64,000 bases of DNA. Origin: Nonlabens xylanidelens (GTDB lineage: Bacteria > Bacteroidota > Bacteroidia > Flavobacteriales > Flavobacteriaceae). This document shows, piece by piece, positions 27,892-36,090 of this stretch. Both the position numbers and the translations under genes were made by a program. The stretch is taken from NCBI RefSeq assembly GCF_002934445.1, contig NZ_PTJE01000006.1, forward strand, positions 62,001 to 126,000, written 5' to 3'. Under the pieces are notes generated by a model. It was not told where the DNA came from. It saw only the letters and a program-made list of their open reading frames with translations, and made no database searches. The first letter of the stretch is position 1. Each line of letters opens with the position of its first letter.

Positions 27892-30552
27892 ATGAAAAAC
27901 TTTATTCTTAGTTGTATAGGCATACTATTTTTTACAGCCTTCTCAACCGCACAAGACTTTCCTATGACCGACGGTGAGTTTGTTACTTGTTCAGGTAGCT
28001 TTACAGACTCAGGTGGTATTACTGGTGATTATGCTGTTAGTGAAAGTTTTACTATTACTTTCTGTTCTCCATTTGAAACAGATGCTATGCGAGTAACTTT
28101 TAATTCATTTGACACACAGTTCGGTGATATTCTTCTTGCTTATGATGGAGATAGTAATACAGCTCCTTTTTTAGGTGTTTTTCAAGGAACTACGTCTCCA
28201 GGAACACTTCTAGCAAGTGCTACAAATACCTCAGGGTGTTTAACTTTTACTTTTATTTCTAATGGAGCAGGAACTTCAACTGGCTGGCAAGCTGCTGTAG
28301 AATGTTTTGACACATGTCAAACTATTACTACAGATATAGTAACCGTACCTGCAATTGATGCAGACGGTATCCTTAGATTATGTCAAGGTGAAGTTGTAGA
28401 CTTTACTGGTTCAGCTACATTTTCAAATGATTCTGCTGGAGCAACCTATAAATTTATATTACCTGACGGTACAGAGGCTTTGGGAACTACTTTACAACAG
28501 ACTTTTAATGATCCAGGTGTTTATAGAATAGACTTCGTCGCTACCGCACCAGACGGTTGTAGAGATAGATCTTTAGAAGATATTGTTATACAAGTATCTA
28601 CTACACCAGACTTTACTGGTACTGTAGCTGCAGATACTTCTATCTGTTTTGGAGAATCTACGAACATTACTGGAATGGTTGTAGCAACTGAATTTGCATC
28701 ACAAGTTGCACCTCCAGTTTCAGGTGTAACATTTTTACCAGATGATAGTGGTACAACATTTTATGAAACTTGTATTGATGTAAGTGGTTTTGCTCCTGGA
28801 GCAACGCTTAGTAGTGCAGCAGACTTACTAGGCTTCTTCATTAATATGGAACATAGTTATTTAGGAGATTTAGATATTACCTTAACTGCTCCTAACGGTG
28901 CAGTAATTGATGTAAAAACCGGTGGTGGTGGAAATACATTTTTAGGTGTACCTATTGATGTTGATTCAGATTTAACTCCTGGAGTAGGATTTGTTTATAA
29001 TTTTACGGAAGCACCTAGTGCTACACAGACTCTTTTACAAGCTTCTGGAGCAGTGTCTACACTTCCTGCAGGAGATTACCTTGCAGAAGATCCTTTCTCT
29101 ACATTTGCAGGAACATCTCTTAATGGATTATGGTGCCTTAGAATTGTAGATAACTTAGGTAGTGATAACGGTTATATTTTTGAATGGGGTATCAATTTTA
29201 ACCCATTAATTGTTCCTGACGCAGAAAGGTATACTCCTGGTGAAGTTTCTCAAGAATGGGCTGCAAATGCAGATATTACCGCAACAAATGGAAATGTTAT
29301 TACCGTGACACCTACTACTGCTGGGCAACATTGTTATGACTACATATTTACAGATAGTTTTGGCTGTACATATACAGAAACCATTTGTATAGATGTAGCT
29401 TCAGAAATTACAGTTGTCGAGCCTAATGATATTATAGTATGTGCTCAAACAGGTTCGGCGGCTCAAGTAGATTTAACAGCGCGTGATACTCAAATTCTTA
29501 ATGGACTAGATCCAGTTGCGTTTAGTGTTACTCCATTTGGTAATCAGGCAGATGCAGATGCTGCATCAAACCCATTAACTAGTATAACAGCTTATGATGT
29601 TAGCACTAGTGAAACTGTGTTTGTTAGAGTAGAAGAAGTTGCAACAGGTTGTTTTGAAGTTGTAGAGTTAGATATTGATTTCTCTACAGCAGCTTATACA
29701 GCTGTACCAGATTTAGAATTATGTGATGACCCAACTAATGCAGATGGGATAGAAGTTTTTGACTTAACTTCTCAAGATAATGGGATTTTAGGAACTCAAT
29801 CTAGTACAGAATATGGTGTAACTTATTTCTTATCTCAAGCAGATGCAAATGCAAACTTGAATGAGATCTTAACGCCTGGAGCTTTTGATTCTATGGGAGA
29901 AACGATTTATGCAAGAGTTTCAAACCTTCAAGATGCAAACTGTTTTACAACTGGTACATTTGAATTAGTAGTAAATGCAGTACCTACCATAGGAACTGGT
30001 GTAGACGTTACAGAATGTGATGAGTCGCCTATCGATGGAGCAACATCATTTGATTTTACAGTAAATGACAGTGCAATCTTAAATGGTCAGTCGGCAGTAG
30101 ATTTTACGGTTAGTTATCACGCAACTCAAAGCGATGCAGACGCTGGTAGCAACTCGATATCTACATCGACAGTAGTTGCTGGAGGTACTATTTATGCAAG
30201 AATTGAGAATAATATTACAGGTTGTTATAACACGTCAACTTTTAACTTTGTAGTAGAAACTTGTGAGGTAGAGGTTCCAGAAGGTTTCTCACCTAACAAT
30301 GATGGTATTAACGATACGTTCTCTATTCCTGGTGTAGATCAGTTTTCGAATTTTGAAATGAAAGTATTCAATAGATTAGGTTCAGTCGTTTATGAGACTA
30401 GAGCAAATAACTATGTTGAGTTTACAGGTATTCCTAATACAGGAGTAGCCGCTGGTGATGGATTACTTCCAGTAGGGACTTACTTCTATGTAATTAAGTT
30501 TAATGATCCAGATACTGAAGATATTGCAAGCTGGATGTACATTAACTATTAA
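27892..30552 (+). CDS. Multidomain cell-surface protein with T9SS type B sorting domain
   Basis: An 886-residue protein. The order is: signal peptide ending in TAQ; a CUB-like domain (about 25-140) with paired Cys; a PKD-like segment (about 150-235, CQGEVVDFTGSATF...); a P-domain-like beta sandwich (about 285-440) with YLGDLDITLTAPNGA and GTSLNGLWCLRIVD; further Ig-like and Cys-containing repeats; and a gliding-motility-type C-terminal domain (about 790-886: VPEGFSPNNDGINDTF, NRLGSVVYE, GTYFYVIKF). That last domain is the type B signal for the type IX system. It is probably a secreted adhesin- or hydrolase-associated surface protein. Confidence 0.87.
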   Translation: MKNFILSCIGILFFTAFSTAQDFPMTDGEFVTCSGSFTDSGGITGDYAVSESFTITFCSPFETDAMRVTFNSFDTQFGDILLAYDGDSNTAPFLGVFQGTTSPGTLLASATNTSGCLTFTFISNGAGTSTGWQAAVECFDTCQTITTDIVTVPAIDADGILRLCQGEVVDFTGSATFSNDSAGATYKFILPDGTEALGTTLQQTFNDPGVYRIDFVATAPDGCRDRSLEDIVIQVSTTPDFTGTVAADTSICFGESTNITGMVVATEFASQVAPPVSGVTFLPDDSGTTFYETCIDVSGFAPGATLSSAADLLGFFINMEHSYLGDLDITLTAPNGAVIDVKTGGGGNTFLGVPIDVDSDLTPGVGFVYNFTEAPSATQTLLQASGAVSTLPAGDYLAEDPFSTFAGTSLNGLWCLRIVDNLGSDNGYIFEWGINFNPLIVPDAERYTPGEVSQEWAANADITATNGNVITVTPTTAGQHCYDYIFTDSFGCTYTETICIDVASEITVVEPNDIIVCAQTGSAAQVDLTARDTQILNGLDPVAFSVTPFGNQADADAASNPLTSITAYDVSTSETVFVRVEEVATGCFEVVELDIDFSTAAYTAVPDLELCDDPTNADGIEVFDLTSQDNGILGTQSSTEYGVTYFLSQADANANLNEILTPGAFDSMGETIYARVSNLQDANCFTTGTFELVVNAVPTIGTGVDVTECDESPIDGATSFDFTVNDSAILNGQSAVDFTVSYHATQSDADAGSNSISTSTVVAGGTIYARIENNITGCYNTSTFNFVVETCEVEVPEGFSPNNDGINDTFSIPGVDQFSNFEMKVFNRLGSVVYETRANNYVEFTGIPNTGVAAGDGLLPVGTYFYVIKFNDPDTEDIASWMYINY

Positions 30553-30568
30553 ATATAGATACTAGTAT

Positions 30569-30584
30569 CGCTTTCGCGAAAGCG
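30569..30584. repeat. 16-bp palindrome, left edge of the accessory region
   Basis: A perfect CGCTTTCGCGAAAGCG followed by AAAC; the same arrangement (palindrome, then terminator) recurs at 36326-36402. Confidence 0.95.
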
Positions 30585-30610
30585 AAACAAGTACTAAAAA
30601 TCTTAAATAC

Positions 30611-30642
30611 AAATGCCTCTCTGTAATGGAGAGGCATTTTTT
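30611..30642 (+). terminator. Terminator after the T9SS type B gene
   Basis: AAATGCCTCTC (30611-30621) pairs with GAGAGGCATTT (30629-30639) around a 7-nt loop, followed by Ts. The stem is identical to the one at 36371-36397. Confidence 0.92.
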
Positions 30643-30710
30643 ATTTTCTATTGGTTTATCAACGTTGTTTTCTTTGACTTTTAAGTATCTTTTAGTCAAT
30701 CAATAAAACT

Positions 30711-30871
30711 GCTAGTGTTCATTTCTATCGAGTAAAGAGTATGAGTAAAAAAGAATAGTTTAAAAATAAATAAGAAGCCTTTAAGGTGTAGAGATTTTCA
30801 TGATTTATTATATTTATGTCTTCACTCTGTATGGTACTAGTTGCAAACTAGCACTAGTGCCAGTAGGAGAA
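30711..30871. repeat. ~160-bp hairpin-bounded repeat, copy 1
   Basis: It is repeated at 32332-32491 (offset 1621, ungapped over this stretch, about nine mismatches in the 142 bases compared). The right end is the hairpin CTAGTTGCAAACTAG (30837-30851). The left end is a degraded inverted counterpart. It reads like a small non-autonomous mobile element or a REP doublet. No transposase is seen nearby. Confidence 0.7.
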
Positions 30872-31127
30872 TTTACAATATATTTCTGCGACAGGAGACA
30901 CAATTGAAGGTACGGCAGGAACTAGTCGTGGAGAAGCAGTCTCTAATGCGCCTAACTTTATTAATATGATTCGTAGTGAAATGTTTCTTGAAGAAAATTT
31001 GATTGGAGGTTATGAAGCATGGCGTCCACATGTTAGAGCAGCTAATAATTTACCAAATAACCCTAGAAGTGGATGTTCTACGAGTGCTTGTGAACTTCGT
31101 CAAGAAATGCAAAAAACTCATAAGTAA
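30867..31127 (+). pseudogene. C-terminal toxin-tail remnant without a start
   Basis: An 86-codon frame open from just after a TAG at 30864, without its own start, ending at TAA (31125-31127). It contains GYEAWRPHVRAANNLP and GCSTSACELRQEM, so it has the composition of a real protein rather than a random frame. It begins exactly at the end of a ~160-bp repeat, which suggests that repeat-mediated recombination removed its front. A small lipoprotein gene follows after 6 bp, the arrangement of a polymorphic toxin tail followed by its immunity gene. The domain is not recognised. Confidence 0.55.
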
Positions 31128-31133
31128 ATAGCT

Positions 31134-31571
31134 ATGAAAAATTTTTTATTATTATTGATTTGTTTTTGTTTTTTATCTTGCGCAAGTGATAAGTTCGTAA
31201 GAAAAGCAAAACATAAGGAGAGTACTCAAGACCTCATAGAATTCAAGGATTATCTATTGAAAAATAATGTTATGGACGACTTTAAAGAATCTAGGCCTAT
31301 AACAGGAATTAAGGATCCAGTGATACTTGGTTTTTATAATAAATACAATGTTGGCTCTATGCATATTTGGAAGTGCGGAGAGGATAATTACGATACGCCA
31401 AGTAGCCCTTTTATTACTTGTGGAGATACCATAGATTTATATTATAATGGTACACATATGATATCAACTATTCATGCTATAACTTTTGACTACTCTTCTG
31501 AGCCTCTTGAGTTAAAAGCATCTATTGATGAAGAAAAACATAAAATAACAAATCGAATTTATGTGTTTTAA
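31134..31571 (+). CDS. Small lipoprotein, putative immunity protein
   Basis: A 145-residue lipoprotein: MKNFLLLLICFCFLSC has lipobox FLSC. The mature part has two Cys (KCGED, ITCGD) and is mostly beta. No family is recognised. It lies 6 bp after a toxin-tail remnant and is followed by a hairpin repeat, which is the position of an immunity gene. Its function as immunity is inference. Confidence 0.6.
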   Translation: MKNFLLLLICFCFLSCASDKFVRKAKHKESTQDLIEFKDYLLKNNVMDDFKESRPITGIKDPVILGFYNKYNVGSMHIWKCGEDNYDTPSSPFITCGDTIDLYYNGTHMISTIHAITFDYSSEPLELKASIDEEKHKITNRIYVF

Positions 31572-31575
31572 TTCA

Positions 31576-31658
31576 GCACGTCTCACGCGTTTGCAACATT
31601 TTCGTTAAAGCCTAGCGTTTGTTATGCGCTGTAGCTCGATAGAGAATAAAAAAGGAAA
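31576..31658. repeat. Double-hairpin repeat, degraded copy
   Basis: It carries CACGCGTTTGCAAC and a following CCTAGCGTTTGTTATGCGC, then TAGAGAATAAAAAAGGAA. It aligns with the copies at 34256, 34426 and 36091 but its hairpins are imperfect. Beyond it, up to 31756, nothing else is recognised. Confidence 0.6.
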
Positions 31659-31756
31659 ACTTTAAATCAATTTCTTTAATAAATTGCGAATGTTCGAAGT
31701 AATTACATAAATCATTGAAATTACTTTTTCGCAACAGCGAATTAAAAATTTAAAAG

Positions 31757-31784
31757 GAGCTTCTCATATGAGACGCTCTTTTTT
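31757..31784 (+). terminator. Terminator in the accessory region
   Basis: GAGC..TCTCATATGAGA..GCTC forms a hairpin (one mismatch) followed by six Ts, before the next small gene. Confidence 0.7.
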
Positions 31785-31816
31785 ATAAAATAAAATCACA
31801 CAAAAAAACTTAAATT

Positions 31817-32305
31817 ATGAGATCATTCAATTTCAAAATATTTGTATTAATTTTCTTCTGTACTTTATTCTCTTATGCTCAAAAGGAAGATTCAACAACA
31901 CACTCGAATCTAGTTTTTTTTAAGAACGAACAATTGATAAAAGAATTGGAGAACATTATTAGTAAAAATGATACCTGTCAAAACAATAAAAACAAGTTTA
32001 ATTGGTATATTGATTTTAAGGAAAATGATTACATTTTAGTCACTCAAGGCAAAATTGCTAATCTGATAGACTTGAATAATTATCAGGAAAAAGCCATACT
32101 TTCAACTGTCATTAACAATAATGTTGTATTTGTAGTAATCAATAAACAAAACGACTTATTATTTAAAACTGATTTTAATATAGATTTGAGTAATTACGTA
32201 GGTAAATCTGTTATTTCTTTTAGAGATATTTCTGCTTGGCTTATTAAAAAGGATACTCAAAATTGTTACCATTTAGTCGATTCTCAGATTAGAAAATGCG
32301 ATTAA
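31817..32305 (+). CDS. Small exported protein, putative orphan immunity protein
   Basis: A 162-residue exported protein with a signal peptide ending in FSYAQ. The mature domain is alpha/beta with two Cys near the C-terminus (NCYHL, RKCD). No family is recognised. It has its own upstream terminator and no toxin next to it. It is followed 26 bp later by the hairpin of a ~160-bp repeat, the same order as the other cassettes, so an orphan immunity role is plausible but unproven. Confidence 0.5.
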   Translation: MRSFNFKIFVLIFFCTLFSYAQKEDSTTHSNLVFFKNEQLIKELENIISKNDTCQNNKNKFNWYIDFKENDYILVTQGKIANLIDLNNYQEKAILSTVINNNVVFVVINKQNDLLFKTDFNIDLSNYVGKSVISFRDISAWLIKKDTQNCYHLVDSQIRKCD

Positions 32306-32331
32306 AACCTCCCTAGTTGGCCCCTGCCACC

Positions 32332-32491
32332 GCCAGTACTCGTTTCTAACGAGTACAGAATATGAGTAAAAAAGAATAATTTAAAAATAAATAAGAAGCC
32401 TTTAAGATGTAGAGATTTTCATGATTGATTATATTTATGTCTTCACTCTGTACGGTACTAGTTGCAAACTAGCACGAGCGCCAGCAGGAGA
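32332..32491. repeat. ~160-bp hairpin-bounded repeat, copy 2
   Basis: The left hairpin has a perfect 9-bp stem, GTACTCGTT / AACGAGTAC (32336-32356). The right hairpin CTAGTTGCAAACTAG (32458-32472) is followed by AGCACGAGCGCC, the reverse complement of a GGCGCTCGTGCT-type end. The ends are therefore imperfect inverted repeats. Nearly identical to 30711-30871. Confidence 0.75.
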
Positions 32492-32502
32492 AAGTGGTTA
32501 TT

Positions 32503-32895
32503 ATGAAAAAAAATAAATTTTTTATTATTGTGTTATTCTCTTTTTCAATGATGTTTTGTGTGTCTTTAAAAAAGAGCACAATGTGTTTTCAATTGAAAAA
32601 TGGAAAGGAAGTTTGTTTAAATAGTGAAGATATAATTACTGAAGATTATGGTTTTACTATACTAAATAAAGAAAAATTAAACAGCTTAAAAGGAGAGGAA
32701 ATTCAAAGAATCTTTGTCTCTAATTCTAATTTAAATGAGCGTGATGTGATATTTTTTAATATCTTTTCATCTTCAGTCCCTGAAAATGAATTGTATATAA
32801 TAAATTTAAATAAAGATAAAATTAAATTTAGTGATGAATCCTTAGTGAATTGTAGTAAACAATTACTTGAAGTTTTAAATGATTGGTATAACTAG
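32503..32895 (+). CDS. Small exported protein, putative orphan immunity protein
   Basis: A 130-residue protein. The ATG at 32503 starts MKKNKFFIIVLFSFSMMFC, a signal peptide whose final Cys may be a weak lipobox; the in-frame GTG at 32494 would only add three residues. The mature part has no recognised domain. It begins 12 bp after a ~160-bp repeat and ends at another hairpin, so it fits the cassette pattern, but a toxin is lacking. Function unknown. Confidence 0.5.
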   Translation: MKKNKFFIIVLFSFSMMFCVSLKKSTMCFQLKNGKEVCLNSEDIITEDYGFTILNKEKLNSLKGEEIQRIFVSNSNLNERDVIFFNIFSSSVPENELYIINLNKDKIKFSDESLVNCSKQLLEVLNDWYN

Positions 32896-32900
32896 CCCCC

Positions 32901-32927
32901 TCGCTGGCGCTCATTTTTAACGAGTGC
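32901..32927. repeat. Single REP-like hairpin
   Basis: TCGCTGGCGCTCATTTTTAA followed by CGAGTGC: CTCATT/AACGAG with one mismatch around TTT. It resembles one end of the ~160-bp element. It lies 6 bp after the previous gene. Confidence 0.55.
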
Positions 32928-32963
32928 TAACCTAATGAAGCTAGTAAACACGATACCTATTGA

Positions 32964-33200
32964 TACCATCCAGACCATCTAGGAACCACAAATGCATTAA
33001 CAGACGTAAACGGTAATATGTACCAGTTTTTCCTTAACTTACCCTTTGGAGAAACTATGGCAGAGCAAACCTCAATATCTTATTACCAGACCGAGTTCAA
33101 GTTCAACGGTAAAGAACTGGACAATGAAACCGGTATGTATTATTATGGAGCACGCTATTATGACCCTAGTTTAAGTATATGGATGAGTGTTGATCCACTC
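32964..33200 (+). repeat. Direct repeat of RHS core, copy 1
   Basis: A nearly identical copy lies at 34802-35038 (offset 1838, ungapped). It encodes the end of the RHS core, YHPDHLGTTNALTD through ARYYDPSLSIWMSVDPL. The codon before the repeat is TGA (32961-32963), so the front of the RHS protein is missing. Confidence 0.8.
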
Positions 33201-33908
33201 GCAGAGCAGTTTCCTAACTTCTCACCTTATAACTATACCATGAACAATCCTATCAATATGGTTGATCCTGATGGTAGGGCGCCAGAAGTTGTGAATGATA
33301 TTATATTCATAAATACCGAAGGTACTGTTATAAATACTGTTGAAGATGATGGACCCAATGTGGTTTATGAATTTGATAAAACTAGCAATGAAATTACTTT
33401 AGTTGATGATATAAAAGGTGAGATCACAGAGTCCGCTAACAATATTAAAGTAGGTGATAAAATTGTTGATGGAGATCTTTTTAGATTAGTAACAGATGTT
33501 GAGATATTTAGAATTGAGGAAAATTTGGATTTAGATAAATCAGGTGATAGAGAATATGGTCACTATTGGGTTGAAACACATGGAAATACAGAGAGTTACG
33601 GATGGTGGCCAAAGAAAAAGGGTGTAAATCTTTCAGATACAATATTTGGAATAGAGGGTGAGCTTAATGGACAAACCAATTACTCAGGAGGTAGTCGAAC
33701 TTTAGATCCTCATCATAGCGATAGATATGCCGGTATAGATAAATTCAATGTTTATACAACAGGCGGAGGATCAGTAATTGGTATTTCTGACAAGATTAGA
33801 AATTACGCAAATGATTATTCTGGGCAGTGGAGCTATCCTATAGGTCAGAATTGTCATTCCTTTCAAGAAGGTTTCTTGGAGAAACTTAATTTAACTATTG
33901 ACCCATGA
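33018..33908 (+). CDS. Truncated RHS-core protein with C-terminal toxin-like domain (cassette D)
   Basis: A 296-codon frame; homology to the RHS core starts upstream at 32964, right after a stop, so this is a shell-less fragment and the ATG at 33018 is only the first available. Residues 1-95 are the RHS-associated core, ending in NPINMVDPDGRAPE, the usual junction with the variable C-terminal domain. That domain has YGHYWVETHG and, near the end, GQNCHSFQ: His before Cys, as in permuted papain-like hydrolases. Family assignment is a guess from motif order. It overlaps the putative immunity gene by 4 bp. Confidence 0.65.
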   Translation: MYQFFLNLPFGETMAEQTSISYYQTEFKFNGKELDNETGMYYYGARYYDPSLSIWMSVDPLAEQFPNFSPYNYTMNNPINMVDPDGRAPEVVNDIIFINTEGTVINTVEDDGPNVVYEFDKTSNEITLVDDIKGEITESANNIKVGDKIVDGDLFRLVTDVEIFRIEENLDLDKSGDREYGHYWVETHGNTESYGWWPKKKGVNLSDTIFGIEGELNGQTNYSGGSRTLDPHHSDRYAGIDKFNVYTTGGGSVIGISDKIRNYANDYSGQWSYPIGQNCHSFQEGFLEKLNLTIDP

Positions 33909-34246
33909 GAATAACTTATATAGTAATAGCAATTATTTTATTGTCATGTAATAATTCTTTAGAAGACAACAATAGTATGAAAATAAAATATTTTCATACT
34001 TGGTCCGGTTATAGTCATCCTATAAATCCTATTGGTGAAATGCTAGAAAGTGATGTGAAAACTTATAAGTTTTCTTATTACATAGCCTCATACGATGATG
34101 AAAAACTGGTTTCATTCAAAAAGATTTATAAGAAAGAACTAATGTATGAGTATAAATATGTTTATAATAGTGAATCTGAATTAATAAAGGTGATTATTGT
34201 TGATAAAGATGGTGTGTCTAAGAATATCTCATTACTAAAAGATTGA
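33905..34246 (+). CDS. Small lipoprotein, putative immunity protein of cassette D
   Basis: A 113-residue lipoprotein: MRITYIVIAIILLSC has lipobox LLSC. The mature domain starts MKIKYFHTWSGYSHPINP and is otherwise charged; no family is claimed. The ATGA overlap with the preceding toxin-like gene implies translational coupling, the expected arrangement for a toxin and its immunity protein. Followed by the double-hairpin repeat. Confidence 0.6.
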   Translation: MRITYIVIAIILLSCNNSLEDNNSMKIKYFHTWSGYSHPINPIGEMLESDVKTYKFSYYIASYDDEKLVSFKKIYKKELMYEYKYVYNSESELIKVIIVDKDGVSKNISLLKD

Positions 34247-34255
34247 TTGACTATT

Positions 34256-34315
34256 TTCCACGTCGCGCGCGTTTGCAACGCGTTCGTTATAGTCTAGCAT
34301 TTTTAATGCGACACA
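34256..34315. repeat. Double-hairpin repeat, copy 2
   Basis: Hairpin 1 is CGCGTT-TGC-AACGCG (34268-34282); hairpin 2 is GCATT-TTT-AATGC (34297-34309). It starts 9 bp after the immunity gene. Another copy is at 34426 (offset 170). The 100 bp between them hold only a partial GCGCGCATTTGAAAC piece and an AT-rich stretch. Confidence 0.75.
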
Positions 34316-34425
34316 GTACCATCCTCGTTGCGCGCATTTGAAACACTAGGTAATGTCCCAAATTAGGACATAGCTAAAAAATAGAGTTCAAAAAATGAAA
34401 AACAGTAATCAACAATAAAGTTAAT

Positions 34426-34485
34426 TTCCACGTCGCGCGCGTTTGTAACGCGTTCGTTAAAGTCTAGCATTTGTAATGCGCTACA
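34426..34485. repeat. Double-hairpin repeat, copy 3
   Basis: Hairpin 1 is CGCGTT-TGT-AACGCG (34438-34452); hairpin 2 is GCATT-TGT-AATGC (34467-34479). Nearly identical to copy 2. Confidence 0.75.
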
Positions 34486-34498
34486 GCTCTTATAGAAT

Positions 34499-34532
34499 AA
34501 AAAAAGGAAGCTAGAAACAGTTTTCCTTTTTT
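34499..34532 (+). terminator. Weak terminator-like hairpin after the double-hairpin repeat
   Basis: AAAAAGGAA (34501-34509) pairs with TTCCTTTTT (34523-34531). The region from here to about 34567 shows no gene. Confidence 0.5.
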
Positions 34533-34639
34533 ATGGCTTAGAGATGTTAGTTTAGTTAGTTGTTTAGAATTGCATTTTTCGCAATAGCGTAATAAGAAAA
34601 GATAGTACGTCTTCGAATTATAACGCCCAAAAGTCAGAT

Positions 34640-35743
34640 TTGGTCAACTTATTAAAAGAGACCAGCTTCAATAATTTTGTCTATAAAAAATATGAAGGCA
34701 CAACCATTGAAGAACAAAAGAAACGATACGAGCGATTAGATCAAGGAAAAGATGAAAAAGAAATAGAAAAACGAGCGCCAGTAGATGTTCCTATCTACTT
34801 TTACCATCCAGACCATCTAGGAACCACAAATGCATTAACAGACGTAAACGGTAATATGTACCAGTTTTTCCTTAACTTACCCTTTGGAGAAACCATGGCA
34901 GAGCAAACCTCAATATCCTATTACCAGACCGAGTTCAAGTTTAACGGTAAAGAACTGGACAGCGAGACCGGTATGTATTATTATGGAGCAAGATATTACA
35001 ACCCTAGTTTAAGTATATGGATGAGTGTGGATCCGTTGGCGGAAGAAATGCCTGAATGGTCGCCTTACAATTACACTTTTAACAATCCTATTAGATTTAC
35101 TGACCCAGATGGTAGAGCACCTGAAGCACCTGAAGCACCTGAAGATGTAATTATATTAATTGGTGGTGCATACAAAGGGCATCCTTATGGACACGTTGCT
35201 ATTGGGATAATAGACGCTAATGGAAATACAATAGTATATGATTTTGGAAGATATAGAGCAACTTCAGGAACATTCAATGAATCAGGCGATGGAGTATTAA
35301 GAGTTCATTCAAGTTTAGAATCATACATTGAAGGAGAGAATGCTACAGGAAGAACTACTTCTGGATATAGATTTAAAAGTACACCAGGAGAAGATATGAA
35401 AGTAGTAGAGTATTTTACAGGATTAATTGAAAAATCAACAGATAGAAAAACAGAGGTTAAAGATACGCGTTGGAGCTTTAAATTGGAAGACGATTATCAC
35501 GCCACAGGTAACAACTGTACAACTTTATCTTTGTGTGGTTTAAATGTAGCTTTGCCTGATGTTGCTAAAGAGTTAAAAGACCCAAAAGAAAGTAAAGGAA
35601 GAGGATTAGGATGGAAAGAAAAACTTGCTGACAACACTATAGGAAATAATTCTATAGGGAATAAAATATTTATGCCAGCAGATTTAAAGAAAAATATCGA
35701 TACTAAAAATAAGCATATCGACAGCAAACAATATTCTAACTAA
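34640..35743 (+). CDS. Truncated RHS-core protein with H...C hydrolase-like C-terminal domain (cassette E)
   Basis: A 367-codon frame; the first usable start is TTG at 34640, but the frame is open from 34568, so this too is the tail of an RHS protein. Residues 1-50 are the charged linker before the core; the core (about 50-155) has FYHPDHLGTTNALTD and ends in DPDGRAPE. The tail shows YGHVAIGIIDANG...VYDFGRY and later GNNCTTLSLCGL: His before Cys, as in permuted NlpC/papain-like folds. The catalytic assignment is inference. A membrane-protein gene follows after 18 bp. Confidence 0.65.
   Translation: MVNLLKETSFNNFVYKKYEGTTIEEQKKRYERLDQGKDEKEIEKRAPVDVPIYFYHPDHLGTTNALTDVNGNMYQFFLNLPFGETMAEQTSISYYQTEFKFNGKELDSETGMYYYGARYYNPSLSIWMSVDPLAEEMPEWSPYNYTFNNPIRFTDPDGRAPEAPEAPEDVIILIGGAYKGHPYGHVAIGIIDANGNTIVYDFGRYRATSGTFNESGDGVLRVHSSLESYIEGENATGRTTSGYRFKSTPGEDMKVVEYFTGLIEKSTDRKTEVKDTRWSFKLEDDYHATGNNCTTLSLCGLNVALPDVAKELKDPKESKGRGLGWKEKLADNTIGNNSIGNKIFMPADLKKNIDTKNKHIDSKQYSN
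34802..35038 (+). repeat. Direct repeat of RHS core, copy 2
   Basis: Same sequence as 32964-33200 with only scattered substitutions; identity stops after SVDPLAE, where the two proteins go on to different C-terminal domains. Confidence 0.8.
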
Positions 35744-35761
35744 GATAAAAGAATAATAATT

Positions 35762-36082
35762 ATGAAGTATATAGTAGGTTTAGTTTTAGGTGTAATACTG
35801 ACAGTTTTATTGTTGTTTGTATTTAGAAATAGTTTGAATGACTTTTTACCTGGAGTTACTTTAACAAATAAAATAGATAAAAATGTACAGTTAGAGGAAA
35901 GATGTTTTATAATCCAAAATCATAAAGTTGTTGGAGAGCTTTATACTGGAATGGTTATTAAGCATATATCAAATGATGAATTAAAGAGATTTTCAATAGA
36001 CATAGCGTTAGATAAATACAATACATTAAAAACAAAAGAAACGGATGAATATCCATTCTCTGAAATAAGGACAAAAAAGTAG
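35762..36082 (+). CDS. Small membrane-anchored protein, putative immunity protein of cassette E
   Basis: A 106-residue protein with one N-terminal transmembrane helix (YIVGLVLGVILTVLLLFVF) and a short soluble domain. It starts 18 bp after the cassette E toxin-like gene on the same strand and ends 8 bp before a double-hairpin repeat. No family is recognised. The position suggests immunity; the function is unproven. Confidence 0.55.
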   Translation: MKYIVGLVLGVILTVLLLFVFRNSLNDFLPGVTLTNKIDKNVQLEERCFIIQNHKVVGELYTGMVIKHISNDELKRFSIDIALDKYNTLKTKETDEYPFSEIRTKK

Positions 36083-36090
36083 TAACCCCT

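Noticed and set aside
35497-35727. Open frame on the minus strand inside cassette E
   Set aside because: It lies opposite a convincing RHS-tail coding region and is an AT-rich shadow.
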